Under the pieces are notes generated by a model. The model was not told where the DNA came from. It was given only the letters and a program-made list of their open reading frames with translations, and did not search any database. Positions 1 to 9,299 of a stretch of 64,000 bases of DNA are shown here, piece after piece (the first letter of the stretch is position 1; each line of letters starts with the position of its first letter). The stretch lies in the NCBI GenBank assembly GCA_021811185.1, contig JAJZPL010000012.1, positions 1 to 64,000 of the forward strand. The letters are read 5' to 3'. The position numbers and the translations under genes are program-made. This stretch comes from a bacterium. Lineage in GTDB: Bacteria > Elusimicrobiota > Elusimicrobia > Elusimicrobiales > UBA9959.

Positions 1-2
1 CG

Positions 3-161
3 CTCTCCCAGGTGGAAATAAAGGCCGGCGCGGTGCCGGCCAAGACCAGCGTTTCCTCCATAACCGTGGAGCTGGAAGGCCCCGCCGCCGACGTGGAGGC
101 CTGGGCGCGGCGCATAGACACGAAGAAAGTGCTGGGGCTGATAGACGCCACCGTGAAATAA
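3..161 (+). CDS. C-terminal end of a protein truncated by the window edge (possibly YbbR-like domain)
   Basis: Open frame 3 from the window start (LSQVEIKAGAVPAKTSVSSITVELEGPAADVEAWARRIDTKKVLGLIDATVK*), stop at 159-161; family is a guess. Confidence 0.55.
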   Translation, partial: LSQVEIKAGAVPAKTSVSSITVELEGPAADVEAWARRIDTKKVLGLIDATVK

Positions 162-177
162 ATACAGGCGCGGAAAG

Positions 178-207
178 AACCCCGCGGCCGCCCGCGGGGT
201 TTTTCTT
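178..207 (+). terminator. Rho-independent terminator
   Basis: AACCCCGCGG-ccgc-CCGCGGGGTT followed by T-rich tract, just after the upstream CDS stop. Confidence 0.75.
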
Positions 208-271
208 TTCGGCGGGGCTTCCTGAAGCGTTAAAAAGCGTGTAGAATCATTGTGTGCCGTAACGCCAGCCT

Positions 272-1507
272 ATGACCAAAGATAAGATCAACAAGCTTTT
301 CGCGGCGGAAGAGAGGTCCGGCGAGCAGAAGATGAACCTGGTAAGGCTCGTCTTCATAGCCGTCTTCTTCGCCAACGAGTTCCTGAACCGCTACGCCTTT
401 GGCGTGGTGGACCAGGCCCTGCACGTGCGCGCGGCCTGGACCCTGTTCGTCTGGGAACTATTCGCCGCCGCGGCGTGGCTGGCGGTGAACCGGCTGGGGT
501 TTTACGCCCGCTGGATGAAATACGCCGCCGCCGCCCTGGACGCGGTCTTCCTTACGCTGGTGCTGGTCCTGGTGGAGGGCAACAACGGCCCGCTGATCTC
601 GATGTACTACGTCCTTATCATCCTTTCCGCGATGCGCTACAGCGGCAAGGCCATCCTGGCTTCCGCCGGGCTTTCCGCCGCCGGCTACGCGGTGGTCTGG
701 TACTTCTCTTTCGGCAACCCGCGCCTGAGGCCCATCCCGGTGTACATGGCGGTGCTCACCATGCTGATCATGGCGCTGGTGGGCGTGATCGCCGGCTACG
801 TGGTGCGGAAAATGCGCGGGCTGGTCTTCAGGTTCGCGGAGAACCTGGTGCGCCGGGAGCTGGCCGAGAAAGCGCTGCTGCGCTACGTGTCGCACCAGGT
901 GGCCAGGAAGATCCTGGATTCGCCCGACGGCGGGGAGATCATGCGGGAGGGCAGGCGCACGCACGCGGCTATCCTTATTTCCGACATCCGCGGCTTCACG
1001 CCCATGTCCGAGGAGCTGGGCCCCGAGGAACTGGTGAAGCTGCTTAACGCCTATTTCAGCCGGATGGTGGACGTGGTGTTCCGGCATAACGGCACCCTGG
1101 ATAAATTCGTGGGCGACGCGCTGATCGTGGTCTTCAACGACCCGTTCGAGCAGCCCGACGCGGAAAAGCGCGCCGTGGCCTGCGCGGCCGAGATGCAGGC
1201 CGAGATCGCCGCCTTCAACCTGGCGCAGCAAGCCGCCGGCAAAAGAACGCTGGGCGTGGGCATAGGCGTGCACTGCGGGCCGGTGATAGCGGGCAACGTG
1301 GGCTCGCAGTCCAGGATGGACTACACCGTTATGGGGGAAACCGTGAATTTCACTTCCAGGCTGCAGGGCAGGGCCCCGGCCGGGGCGGTCTACGTTTCGG
1401 CCCAGGCCCGGGAAAGGACGGAAAGGGATTTCAGCTACAAGAGCCTGGGCCCCATGGAGTTCAAAGGCTGCAGCGCCCCCGCCGAGGTTTTCGAACTGGC
1501 GGCGTAA
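272..1507 (+). CDS. Membrane-anchored class III adenylate/guanylate cyclase
   Basis: N-terminal TM helices; catalytic domain motifs SDIRGFTPMSEELGPEELVKLLNAYFSRM, GTLDKFVGDALIVVF, GIGVHCGPVIAGNVGS. Confidence 0.92.
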   Translation: MTKDKINKLFAAEERSGEQKMNLVRLVFIAVFFANEFLNRYAFGVVDQALHVRAAWTLFVWELFAAAAWLAVNRLGFYARWMKYAAAALDAVFLTLVLVLVEGNNGPLISMYYVLIILSAMRYSGKAILASAGLSAAGYAVVWYFSFGNPRLRPIPVYMAVLTMLIMALVGVIAGYVVRKMRGLVFRFAENLVRRELAEKALLRYVSHQVARKILDSPDGGEIMREGRRTHAAILISDIRGFTPMSEELGPEELVKLLNAYFSRMVDVVFRHNGTLDKFVGDALIVVFNDPFEQPDAEKRAVACAAEMQAEIAAFNLAQQAAGKRTLGVGIGVHCGPVIAGNVGSQSRMDYTVMGETVNFTSRLQGRAPAGAVYVSAQARERTERDFSYKSLGPMEFKGCSAPAEVFELAA

Positions 1508-1561
1508 AAAAAGGGGACAGGCTACTTTATTTTTTAAAATAAAGTAGCCTGTCCCCTTTTT
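1508..1561. repeat. REP-like 26-bp-arm palindrome, probable bidirectional terminator
   Basis: AAAAAGGGGACAGGCTACTTTATTTT / AAAATAAAGTAGCCTGTCCCCTTTTT between convergent genes; near-identical copy at 34662-34714. Confidence 0.9.
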
Positions 1562-1568
1562 GCCGTTC

Positions 1569-2867
1569 TCAGGCTTCCCAGTAGGCTTCCTGCAGGCTGT
1601 CCTCTTTTTCGGGGAGGCCGCGCATCAGGCGGGGGGAGTTCTGCGCCAGCACTTCGTAGCTGACGCGGTTGGCGTACTTGGAGATCTGGGACAGGGAGGA
1701 ATAAGTGAGCGAGCTGACCAGGTTCTTGGGGGACTTGGGCACCTTGGTCTGGTGGTATTTCCTGGCGCCCAGGTCGTGCAGCAGCGCGGCCAGCGCGCCG
1801 TCGCCGGCGCCGTTGGTGTTCTTGATGATCTTCGGACCGCCCAGGAACGGGTTGATGTGGGAGTAGATCTTGACGGGCTTCGCGCAGTCGCGCTTGCGCA
1901 TCGGGCGGCTGAACTCGTACATGTTGTAGTCCACTATGGACTTGGTGTGCAGTTCATAGGTGGTCTTTTTGGCGTGCACCTCGTCCACATAGCCGGCCAG
2001 GTACAGCCCGTGTGCGCCCACGGTGAGCAGCGCCAGGTCGGCCAGCTCCAGCGTGTTCTCCGCCGCCAGGAGCGGGTCGTTCAGGCCGGTGAGGGCCAGC
2101 GCTTCCTGGTCGTTCATGGCCACGCAGGTGACGTATTTTTTTATGAAATCCCGGAAGAAATCTTTTTTCGACTCGATCAGGGAGGCGGTCCCCAGCGTCA
2201 TCACCACGGGGACGCCGGCCTTCAGGGCTATCTCGCAGGCCTTGGCGGTGGCGGCGAAGATCGGGGCGTTCTCTTCGCGCAGCAGGTAGGCGGAAATTAA
2301 AAGAGCCGAGGCTTTCTCGATGACCTCGCCGGGAATGAACTCGGGCGCCAGGTCGTTCATGCAGCCCTTGTTGATGCCGAAGGTGCGCTCGCCGTCGGGG
2401 GTGACGAAGCACATGGCGCGGCCCATCCTGTTGTCGGAGGGCTGCAGATAAGCAAGGTCCACCTTGGCGCTGGTATTGCGGATGTACTTGAAGGCGTAAT
2501 CCCCGACGGTGATGTTGCGGCTGATGGCGCCCAGCGCCACGGAGCGCTCTTCGGACAGCACCGAGTAATTGTTGAGGGTATTGCCCACCGAGCCGCCGGC
2601 GTATTCGCCCAGGATCTTCCCCTGCTCCTTCACTTCCCGGTAGATCGCCTCCGCGTCCTGGTCGGAGAGCACCTGGGACTCGCCTTTCTTCAGCCCGTGG
2701 CGGGCCAGGAACTCCGGTTCCACGGCGCATTCTATATCCACCAGCAGCTGGTCGATGCCCACCAGGTAAAAGGGTTCGGTCTGCAGGTTGCGCGGGTCCG
2801 CGCTCTCCCGGCCCTTGTCGGTGACGGGGAAGTAATGTTCGCTCTTTCTTTTTCCGGGGAATTTCAT
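1569..2867 (-). CDS. gsk: Inosine/guanosine kinase (PfkB family)
   Basis: Start set at MKFPGKRKSEHYFPV; closely resembles E. coli Gsk (VGIDQ.LVDIE, NTLNNYSVL, NTNGAGDGALAALLHD, SPRLMRGLPEKEDSLQEAYW). Confidence 0.92.
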   Translation of the reverse strand: MKFPGKRKSEHYFPVTDKGRESADPRNLQTEPFYLVGIDQLLVDIECAVEPEFLARHGLKKGESQVLSDQDAEAIYREVKEQGKILGEYAGGSVGNTLNNYSVLSEERSVALGAISRNITVGDYAFKYIRNTSAKVDLAYLQPSDNRMGRAMCFVTPDGERTFGINKGCMNDLAPEFIPGEVIEKASALLISAYLLREENAPIFAATAKACEIALKAGVPVVMTLGTASLIESKKDFFRDFIKKYVTCVAMNDQEALALTGLNDPLLAAENTLELADLALLTVGAHGLYLAGYVDEVHAKKTTYELHTKSIVDYNMYEFSRPMRKRDCAKPVKIYSHINPFLGGPKIIKNTNGAGDGALAALLHDLGARKYHQTKVPKSPKNLVSSLTYSSLSQISKYANRVSYEVLAQNSPRLMRGLPEKEDSLQEAYWEA

Positions 2868-2996
2868 AGTGGCCTTGAATTGCGGATGCCGCCGGGACCG
2901 CCCGGCCGCTGTTCCTGTACTCAATATTATAAAACTATCCGGCTGTCCCGCCACTTCCGGTACGAGGCGGACTTTTAAAATTGGTATTATTAGGGA

Positions 2997-3332
2997 ATGA
3001 AAGTACTGATCCATCTTTTTTTGAGCGCGCTGGCGGTTTTCGTGACGGCGCGGCTGCTGCCCGGGGTGACCCTGGACGGCTATACGACCGCGCTGGTGGT
3101 CGCCGTGGTGCTGGGCGTGGTGAATGCCGTGCTGCGGCCGGCGCTTTTGTTCCTTACGCTGCCTATCAACATCCTTTCCCTGGGCCTGTTCACCTTCGTG
3201 ATCATAGGCGGCCTGGTGGAACTGGTCAGCTTCCTGGTGCCGGGTTTCCGCGTGGCCAGTTTCTGGTGGGCGCTGGCCTTCGCGCTGGTGCTGTGGGTGA
3301 TCAACGGCTTCTTCCACCTGGTCGGGAAATAG
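2997..3332 (+). CDS. Phage-holin-4_2 / YvlD-like small membrane protein
   Basis: 111 aa, four hydrophobic segments, VVLGVVNAVLRPALLFLTLPINILSLGLFTFVI signature. Confidence 0.8.
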   Translation: MKVLIHLFLSALAVFVTARLLPGVTLDGYTTALVVAVVLGVVNAVLRPALLFLTLPINILSLGLFTFVIIGGLVELVSFLVPGFRVASFWWALAFALVLWVINGFFHLVGK

Positions 3333-3387
3333 CTTCCCGCCTTTTTTGTAATATAATTTCAGAAGCGGACTTGACCGGAGGAACGAG

Positions 3388-3738
3388 ATGGCCGAAAACG
3401 AGATAACCACCAGATCTGGGCTTAAATATACCGATATTACCGTAGGCGACGGCGCCGAGGCCGTAAGCGGCAAGACCGTGACCGTGCACTATACCGGCAC
3501 TTTCCCCGACGGCAAAAAATTCGACAGTTCCGTGGACCGCAACGAGCCCTTCGAGTTCGAGCTGGGCGCGGGCCGCGTGATAAAGGGCTGGGACGAGGGC
3601 GTGGCCGGCATGAAGATCGGCGGCAAGCGCAAGCTGGTCATCCCGCCTGAGCTCGGCTACGGCCAGCGCGGCGCAGGCGGCGTGATCCCCCCGGGCGCGG
3701 TGCTGCACTTCACCGTGGAACTGCTCGGCGTAAAATAA
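3388..3738 (+). CDS. FKBP-type peptidyl-prolyl cis-trans isomerase
   Basis: [62 protein letters not shown]. Confidence 0.97.
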   Translation: MAENEITTRSGLKYTDITVGDGAEAVSGKTVTVHYTGTFPDGKKFDSSVDRNEPFEFELGAGRVIKGWDEGVAGMKIGGKRKLVIPPELGYGQRGAGGVIPPGAVLHFTVELLGVK

Positions 3739-3755
3739 AAGCGGCGCGGCAAGAT

Positions 3756-4367
3756 ATGTTTACCATTGATACGGGCTTCGTCTTCGGCATACTGTCGGTA
3801 GCGATGATGGTCTGCTCGCGCGCCGGGTATTTCGCCGGCATCATGCGCGGCAAGGCCCGCCCGCACGTGTTCTCCTGGCTCATCTGGGGCACTATCTCCT
3901 CCATCGGTTTCGCCGCGCAGGTGGCGGAAGGGGCGGGGGCGGGTTCCTGGGCGCGCGGTTTCGGGGCGGCCACGTGCTTCGTGCTGGTGTTCCTCGGTTT
4001 TTTTAAAGGCGAGAAGGATATTAAGCGGAGCGACTGGGTAACGCTGGCCGTGGCCGTTTCGGCCATTCCGCTGTGGGTGATCACCAAGACCCCGTTCTGG
4101 TCGGTGCTGATCGTGTGCTGCATCGATACCATCGGCTACCTGCCCACCGTGCGCAAGTCCTGGCTTAAGCCGCACGAAGAAACGGCCATAAGTTATCTTT
4201 TTTCCTGCCTGGGGGCGGCGTTCTCGCTGGCCGCCATAAAGCAGTACACCCCGTCCACCTGGCTTTACCCGCTGGTTCTCACTTTCTCGAACGGGGCCAT
4301 GTGGGCGTTCCTGAACGCGCGCCGCCGCGCCCTGCGCAGGCCGCTGGACTTTGCGGAAGCTGAATAA
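3756..4367 (+). CDS. Polytopic membrane protein, unknown function
   Basis: 203 aa, multiple hydrophobic helices, coding-like context directly after fkp gene. Confidence 0.75.
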   Translation: MFTIDTGFVFGILSVAMMVCSRAGYFAGIMRGKARPHVFSWLIWGTISSIGFAAQVAEGAGAGSWARGFGAATCFVLVFLGFFKGEKDIKRSDWVTLAVAVSAIPLWVITKTPFWSVLIVCCIDTIGYLPTVRKSWLKPHEETAISYLFSCLGAAFSLAAIKQYTPSTWLYPLVLTFSNGAMWAFLNARRRALRRPLDFAEAE

Positions 4368-4378
4368 TAGGGGGGACT

Positions 4379-4963
4379 ATGAACGTAAAAGAAGCTTTGG
4401 AAACCAGGCGGGCCTACCGGGCTTTCGAGCCGGTTGAAATAACCGGCGAGACGATAAAGGAACTGGCTGCGGCGGCGCAACTGATGCCGTCCTGTTTCAA
4501 TAACCAGCCTTGGAAGTTCGTTTTTGTCCGCTCCAAAGAAGCCTTGGCCAAAGTGCACGCCAGCCTGAGCGCGCACAACGACTGGGTCAGGAAAGCTTCG
4601 CTGATCGTAGCCGCCTTCGCCCGGAAAGAGAACGACTGCGTAGTGAAAGAGCGCGAATATTACCTCTTCGACCTCGGGCAGGCCGTGGCCGCGATCCAGC
4701 TGCGCGCCACGGAACTGGGCCTGGTGGCCCACCCCATAGCCGGCTTCGATAACGAAAAAGTGCGCCTGGCCCTGGGGATACCCGAAGGCAACATGGTGAT
4801 AACCATCATAAACGTGGGGAAAAAGAGCGCGAACCTGGAGGGGCTCACGCCGCCGCAGGCCGCCCAGGAGACAGGCCCCCGGCCCGCCCGGCTGGCCCTG
4901 GAAAACATTTACAGCGTGGACGCTTACGACGAAAAGCTGGCCGTAAAACCGGCGAGGGGATAA
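4379..4963 (+). CDS. Nitroreductase family protein
   Basis: ETRRAYRAFEP, MPSCFNNQPWKFVFV, GLVAHPIAGFD, GIPEGNMVITIINVGK. Confidence 0.9.
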   Translation: MNVKEALETRRAYRAFEPVEITGETIKELAAAAQLMPSCFNNQPWKFVFVRSKEALAKVHASLSAHNDWVRKASLIVAAFARKENDCVVKEREYYLFDLGQAVAAIQLRATELGLVAHPIAGFDNEKVRLALGIPEGNMVITIINVGKKSANLEGLTPPQAAQETGPRPARLALENIYSVDAYDEKLAVKPARG

Positions 4964-4964
4964 A

Positions 4965-5612
4965 ATGCTGATAGAATTGAACGCCATCGAAGCGCGGGTA
5001 CTCGGTTCCCTGGTGGAAAAGTCCCTCACCGTGCGGGAGCAGTACCCGCTCACGTTCAACTCGCTCTTGAACGCCTGCAACCAGAAGAGCAGCCGCGACC
5101 CGGTGATGACGCTGGACACCGACACCATGGGCAAGGCCGTGCAGAGCCTGCTGGAGAAAGGGCTGCTGGAGCGCCAGCAGATCCCCGGCGAGCGCGTGCC
5201 CAAGTTCCGCCACAATATCCGCCAGCTGCTCGACACCGACGACGCCAGGATAGTCGGCGTGATGACCGTGCTGCTGCTGCGCGGACCCCAGACCCCCGGC
5301 GAGATCAAGACCCGCACCGACCGGCTCTGCGAATTCACCGGCACCGCGGAAGTGGACGGCCTGCTGCAGGAACTGGCCGGCCGGGCGGAGAACCCGCTTG
5401 TGGCCCGCCTGCCCCGCCAGCACGGCCAGAAGGAGCAGCGCTTCTACCACCTTTTCTCCGGCGCCGCCGCGCCCGTTGCGGCCTCCGCGGAACCCGCCGC
5501 GGCGGCAGTCCCCGGCGACCGCCTGCACCAGCTTGAGCAGCGCGTGGAAACCCTGGAGGTGCTGGTGAAAGCGCTGACGGAGCGCCTGCCGAAGCCCGGC
5601 CAGCCGGCTTAG
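4965..5612 (+). CDS. YceH family (DUF480/UPF0502) protein
   Basis: LNAIEARVLGSLVEKSLTVREQYPLTFNSLLNACNQKSSRDPVM; RGPQTPGEIKTRT. Confidence 0.93.
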   Translation: MLIELNAIEARVLGSLVEKSLTVREQYPLTFNSLLNACNQKSSRDPVMTLDTDTMGKAVQSLLEKGLLERQQIPGERVPKFRHNIRQLLDTDDARIVGVMTVLLLRGPQTPGEIKTRTDRLCEFTGTAEVDGLLQELAGRAENPLVARLPRQHGQKEQRFYHLFSGAAAPVAASAEPAAAAVPGDRLHQLEQRVETLEVLVKALTERLPKPGQPA

Positions 5613-5728
5613 GCTTCAGGCCCACGCGCGCGTGGGGCCAAAGGACCTTGACTGTCGGGGCGCTATTCCTTATACTTGAATTGAGTCATGATTTAACCGG
5701 GGGACCTGCTTTTTTTCATGGTGAAAAT

Positions 5729-7552
5729 ATGAAACGATTAATTATACTGCCCTTTCTTCTGCTCGCCGCGGCGGCGCCAGCGGCCGCGCAGGACTTCACG
5801 GACCAGGAGAAACAGGCCCTGGATTCCTGCGAAAAGAACATAAACCAGAAAATATACGCGCCGGCGGACGCCGATACGTGCCTCGAGGCCCTTCACGACA
5901 GGGGCGACAGCTTGCTGTCGAAGCTGCGCGCGTCGGACGAGTCCCGGGCCACGTATATCCTTACCTATGAGCTTTCCATAAGCGACCTGGGTGAGTTTTA
6001 CGCTAACGCGGAAGACACTTATGTGCTGAAGAAGGGTTTGCAGGTGCGCCTGGAGCGGGACCCCTGCCCCCTGTGCACGCTCGGCATGGGCCCGCAGCCC
6101 GAAAAACTTTACCCCTGGATAAGCCGTTACGCCGCCGACAAGCTGGCAGACACCAAGAAGGCCGCGGATTCCTGGTCCGCCCTTCCGGCCGCCGCGGCCG
6201 CGCAGCTCGCTCAGAACGGCACCGGCGAGCCCGCCTGGGCGCAATATACCATAACGGAGCGCGAAGACGCCCTGAAAGCCTGGGCTAATACCGTATACGA
6301 GGAATTGCTGCCCCCGGGCGCCGCGCGCATCAACCTCGACAACCTCCGCAGCCACCAGGACGCGCTGAACGCCGCCTGGCCCTATTTTACCAACGCCCAG
6401 CGCGCCAAGATCAACGCGGATATAGAAGGCATAAAAGCGGATATCGCCAAAGCCAAGGCCGCGGCCGCTTCCCCTGAAAGCGCGGCAAAGGCCAAAGCGC
6501 TGGAAAAGAAGTACGCCGCCATGCAGGCCAACCTCCCCGCCATAGCGGGCTCCGGCAACGCGGCCTTCCTGAACAAAACCTTCGACAATTCCACCGGGGG
6601 CGGCGGCGCGCTTCCCAAGGCCGGGGCGAGCCAGCAGGGGACGAAGCCCGCGGTGTACACGCTCACCGACGAGCAGGCGAAAATCCTTTCTCCCAGGATG
6701 GAGCAGGCCCTGCTGGGCCCTAAAGGCGAACTCTCCGATACCCCCATAGGCCGGGACGCCATAGCTTTCTCTAAAACCCCGGGCGGAGCCCTTAAATTCT
6801 CCGTGGAAAAACTCGACGACGACAATACCCGCGGGGTGTTCGACCCCGGCAAGGTCACCGTAAAATTGAACAAAGCCGACGTGGAAGCCGCGATGAAACA
6901 GAACCACGTCACGGCGGCCGAGCTTATGGACGAGAAAGATCCCGCCGCCCTGCAGAAGGTGACGCGGTACGTGGCCCCCGTGTTCATCCACGAATATGAC
7001 GGCCACCAGGAGCAGACCGACTGGGCGAACAAGAACGGCGTCCCCGATCATTATTACCTGGGCCAGGAAAGGGAGGCTTTCTCGAAAGGCTCGCTTTTCG
7101 TGCTGCAAAAGCGCGAGGCGGAGCTGAAAAAGGGGAACACCGCCTACGAGGGCCAGGTGTCCGAATCCGACGTGAAAATGGCGAACCTGCTGAGGGCCAA
7201 GGGCATGGAGGGGATCAACAAGGAGATCATGTATTACGAGGTCCCCACCGAGAAGGGCGTGGCCGCGCGGAATTTCGCCGAATATGAAGCGCTGAAAAAA
7301 GAGCTTACCCTGCGGCAGATAGCGGCGCAGAAGGACGCGGCCGCGCAAGCCGCCCTGGACGCGAAGCGGCCTTCGTACTATACCACGAGCGCTCTTCAGA
7401 AGAAGTTCAACGCCATTTACCCCTGGTATAACCTGAGCGTCAAGAAAACCGCGGAGGAACAGAAATATTTCGACGACGCCCTTGCCGCGCTGGACGAGAA
7501 GGACAGCGGCAACGGCACCCTGCGCGGGAGCGCGGTCCCTGCCCCGCGTTAA
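5729..7552 (+). CDS. Secreted protein of unknown function with HEYDGH motif (possible metalloprotein)
   Basis: Signal peptide MKRLIILPFLLLAAAAPAAAQ; start shifted from ORF-track 5648; CPLC and HEYDGH motifs. Confidence 0.7.
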   Translation: MKRLIILPFLLLAAAAPAAAQDFTDQEKQALDSCEKNINQKIYAPADADTCLEALHDRGDSLLSKLRASDESRATYILTYELSISDLGEFYANAEDTYVLKKGLQVRLERDPCPLCTLGMGPQPEKLYPWISRYAADKLADTKKAADSWSALPAAAAAQLAQNGTGEPAWAQYTITEREDALKAWANTVYEELLPPGAARINLDNLRSHQDALNAAWPYFTNAQRAKINADIEGIKADIAKAKAAAASPESAAKAKALEKKYAAMQANLPAIAGSGNAAFLNKTFDNSTGGGGALPKAGASQQGTKPAVYTLTDEQAKILSPRMEQALLGPKGELSDTPIGRDAIAFSKTPGGALKFSVEKLDDDNTRGVFDPGKVTVKLNKADVEAAMKQNHVTAAELMDEKDPAALQKVTRYVAPVFIHEYDGHQEQTDWANKNGVPDHYYLGQEREAFSKGSLFVLQKREAELKKGNTAYEGQVSESDVKMANLLRAKGMEGINKEIMYYEVPTEKGVAARNFAEYEALKKELTLRQIAAQKDAAAQAALDAKRPSYYTTSALQKKFNAIYPWYNLSVKKTAEEQKYFDDALAALDEKDSGNGTLRGSAVPAPR

Positions 7553-7570
7553 ATTTAAGGAGAAGCGATA

Positions 7571-8170
7571 ATGAACAGAAATCTCACGATCCTCATCCCG
7601 GCCCTGCTCGCGGTTTCCTTCGCTTTGGCTCAGATATCGCGGGCGCAGGCGGATAAAACTATGCAAACCGATACCGCGGACTTTACGTGCGACGGGAATT
7701 TTTTCACCGCCAAGGCGCCGGAAGGCTGGACCAAGAGCGAATCCATAAGCCTGGGGAGACAGGCGAAGGAATACGGCGTGGATTTTAAAGGGCCGAAAGA
7801 CAAGGACGGCGCCTACGCGCGCATCTCGATCACTTACTACGGGCCCGATCACAGGCGGTTCAAGACCATGGAGAAGTATATAAATCTGAATTCCAAGCCC
7901 CTTATGGCCGTAAAGGGCGAGAAATACGGGCCTGTCACCAATATTACGGCGGCAAGCCGCCGCGGCAAGCGGTTCGAGCGCCGCACTTTCGATTTTATTC
8001 CGCCTTACGCCGTGAAGCCGCTGAAGGTGTCCGTGTTCGAGCTGCAGGTGGTCCTGCCGGGTAAAAAGGGCGGCTTCTACGCGCTGACTTACCACGCCCC
8101 CATGGACATCGCAAAAGCGAACAAGCCCGTTTTCGACAAAGTGCTGCTGAATTTTAAACCGAACAATTAA
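7571..8170 (+). CDS. Secreted hypothetical protein
   Basis: Signal-peptide-like N-terminus, RBS-like AAGGAGAAG upstream. Confidence 0.7.
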   Translation: MNRNLTILIPALLAVSFALAQISRAQADKTMQTDTADFTCDGNFFTAKAPEGWTKSESISLGRQAKEYGVDFKGPKDKDGAYARISITYYGPDHRRFKTMEKYINLNSKPLMAVKGEKYGPVTNITAASRRGKRFERRTFDFIPPYAVKPLKVSVFELQVVLPGKKGGFYALTYHAPMDIAKANKPVFDKVLLNFKPNN

Positions 8171-8289
8171 CCCGGGCAGCGGGTTCAGGGCGCGGTCCGC
8201 CGGCAGCGAGAACGCCGCGGCGGCTGAAACTTTTGCGCGACCGCCGGCTCTAACGGTTAAGAGGAACCCTCACCGGGAAATCAACATCT

Positions 8290-9234
8290 ATGACGGCAAC
8301 AGCGGCTCCCACTGGTATTTTTCCCAAATCGTTGTTTTTCGCCCTGTCGGTCTTTTGTTTTACCCCTTATGCCAGCCCGCCGCTGGCCCTGGCTCTGGGG
8401 CTGGGGCTGGCGCTTACTATAGGGCACCCGTACCGGACCCACAACAGCAGGGCGGTCAAATACCTGCTGCAGGCCTCGGTGGTGGGGCTCGGTTTCGGCA
8501 TGAACTTCGCCGAGGTGGTCAAAGCCGGCAGGACCGGGGTCGGCGTTACCGTGGTTTCCATAACGGCCACGCTGGCGGCCGGCGTGCTGCTCGGCAAACT
8601 CCTGTCCGTGAAACGCAATACCTCTTACCTTATAGCCTCCGGCACCGCCATCTGCGGCGGCAGCGCCATAGCGGCCATAGCCCCCATCCTGCAAGCGGAC
8701 GACCAGGAGATCTCGGTGGCGCTGGGGACCATCTTCATCCTGAACGCCGTGGCCCTGTTCATTTTCCCGCCCATAGGCCACGCGCTCTCCCTGACCCAGA
8801 CCCAGTTCGGGTTCTGGTCCGCCATAGCCATCCACGACACCAGTTCCGTGGTGGGGGCGGCGGCCCGGTACGGCGCGGAAGCGCTGAAGATAGCCACCAC
8901 GGTGAAACTGACCAGGGCGCTGTGGATAATCCCGCTGTCGCTGGCGGCCGCGCTGGCCGTAAAGAATAAAAGCGCGAAGGTCGCGGTGCCCTATTTCATC
9001 TTCGCCTTCGTGCTGGCCTCCATGGCCGTTACGGCCCTGCCGGTTTTTTCCGGCGCCTATGCCTTTATCGCGGACTACGCTAAAAAAGGCCTTACCTTCA
9101 CCCTGTTCCTCATAGGGGCCGGGCTTTCAAAGAAAACGATACAGCAGGTCGGGTTCCGGCCTATCCTGCAGGGCGTGGCCCTGTGGCTGCTGATCTCCGC
9201 GGGTTCGCTGCTGGCCATTAAAGGCGCGTTCTAG
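8290..9234 (+). CDS. YeiH-family putative sulfate exporter (UPF0324)
   Basis: LGLGLALTIGHPYRTHNSRAVKYLLQASVVGLGFGMN, SGTAICGGSAIAAIAPIL, SAIAIHDTSSVVGAAARYG. Confidence 0.92.
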   Translation: MTATAAPTGIFPKSLFFALSVFCFTPYASPPLALALGLGLALTIGHPYRTHNSRAVKYLLQASVVGLGFGMNFAEVVKAGRTGVGVTVVSITATLAAGVLLGKLLSVKRNTSYLIASGTAICGGSAIAAIAPILQADDQEISVALGTIFILNAVALFIFPPIGHALSLTQTQFGFWSAIAIHDTSSVVGAAARYGAEALKIATTVKLTRALWIIPLSLAAALAVKNKSAKVAVPYFIFAFVLASMAVTALPVFSGAYAFIADYAKKGLTFTLFLIGAGLSKKTIQQVGFRPILQGVALWLLISAGSLLAIKGAF

Positions 9235-9263
9235 CGCCCGCGCGGCCGCGGGCCGCCGCGGTG

Positions 9264-9293
9264 TTGACAACTAGTTTAGTATCTGCTAAACTA
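9264..9293 (+). promoter_or_regulatory. Promoter with embedded operator palindrome for the ArsR-type repressor
   Basis: TTGACA (9264-9269)-N17-TAAACT (9287-9292); perfect inverted repeat TAGTTTAG-N6-CTAAACTA (9272-9293), ATG at 9300. Confidence 0.8.
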
Positions 9294-9299
9294 CTATAC

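Noticed and set aside
5619-5639. GGCCCACGCGCGCGTGGGGCC hairpin after yceH as a terminator
   Set aside because: Imperfect by one base and lacks a T tract; not strong enough in a GC-rich background
5738-8095. 785-aa minus-strand ORF
   Set aside because: Antisense shadow of two plus-strand secreted-protein genes; high-GC third-position bias, no recognisable motifs
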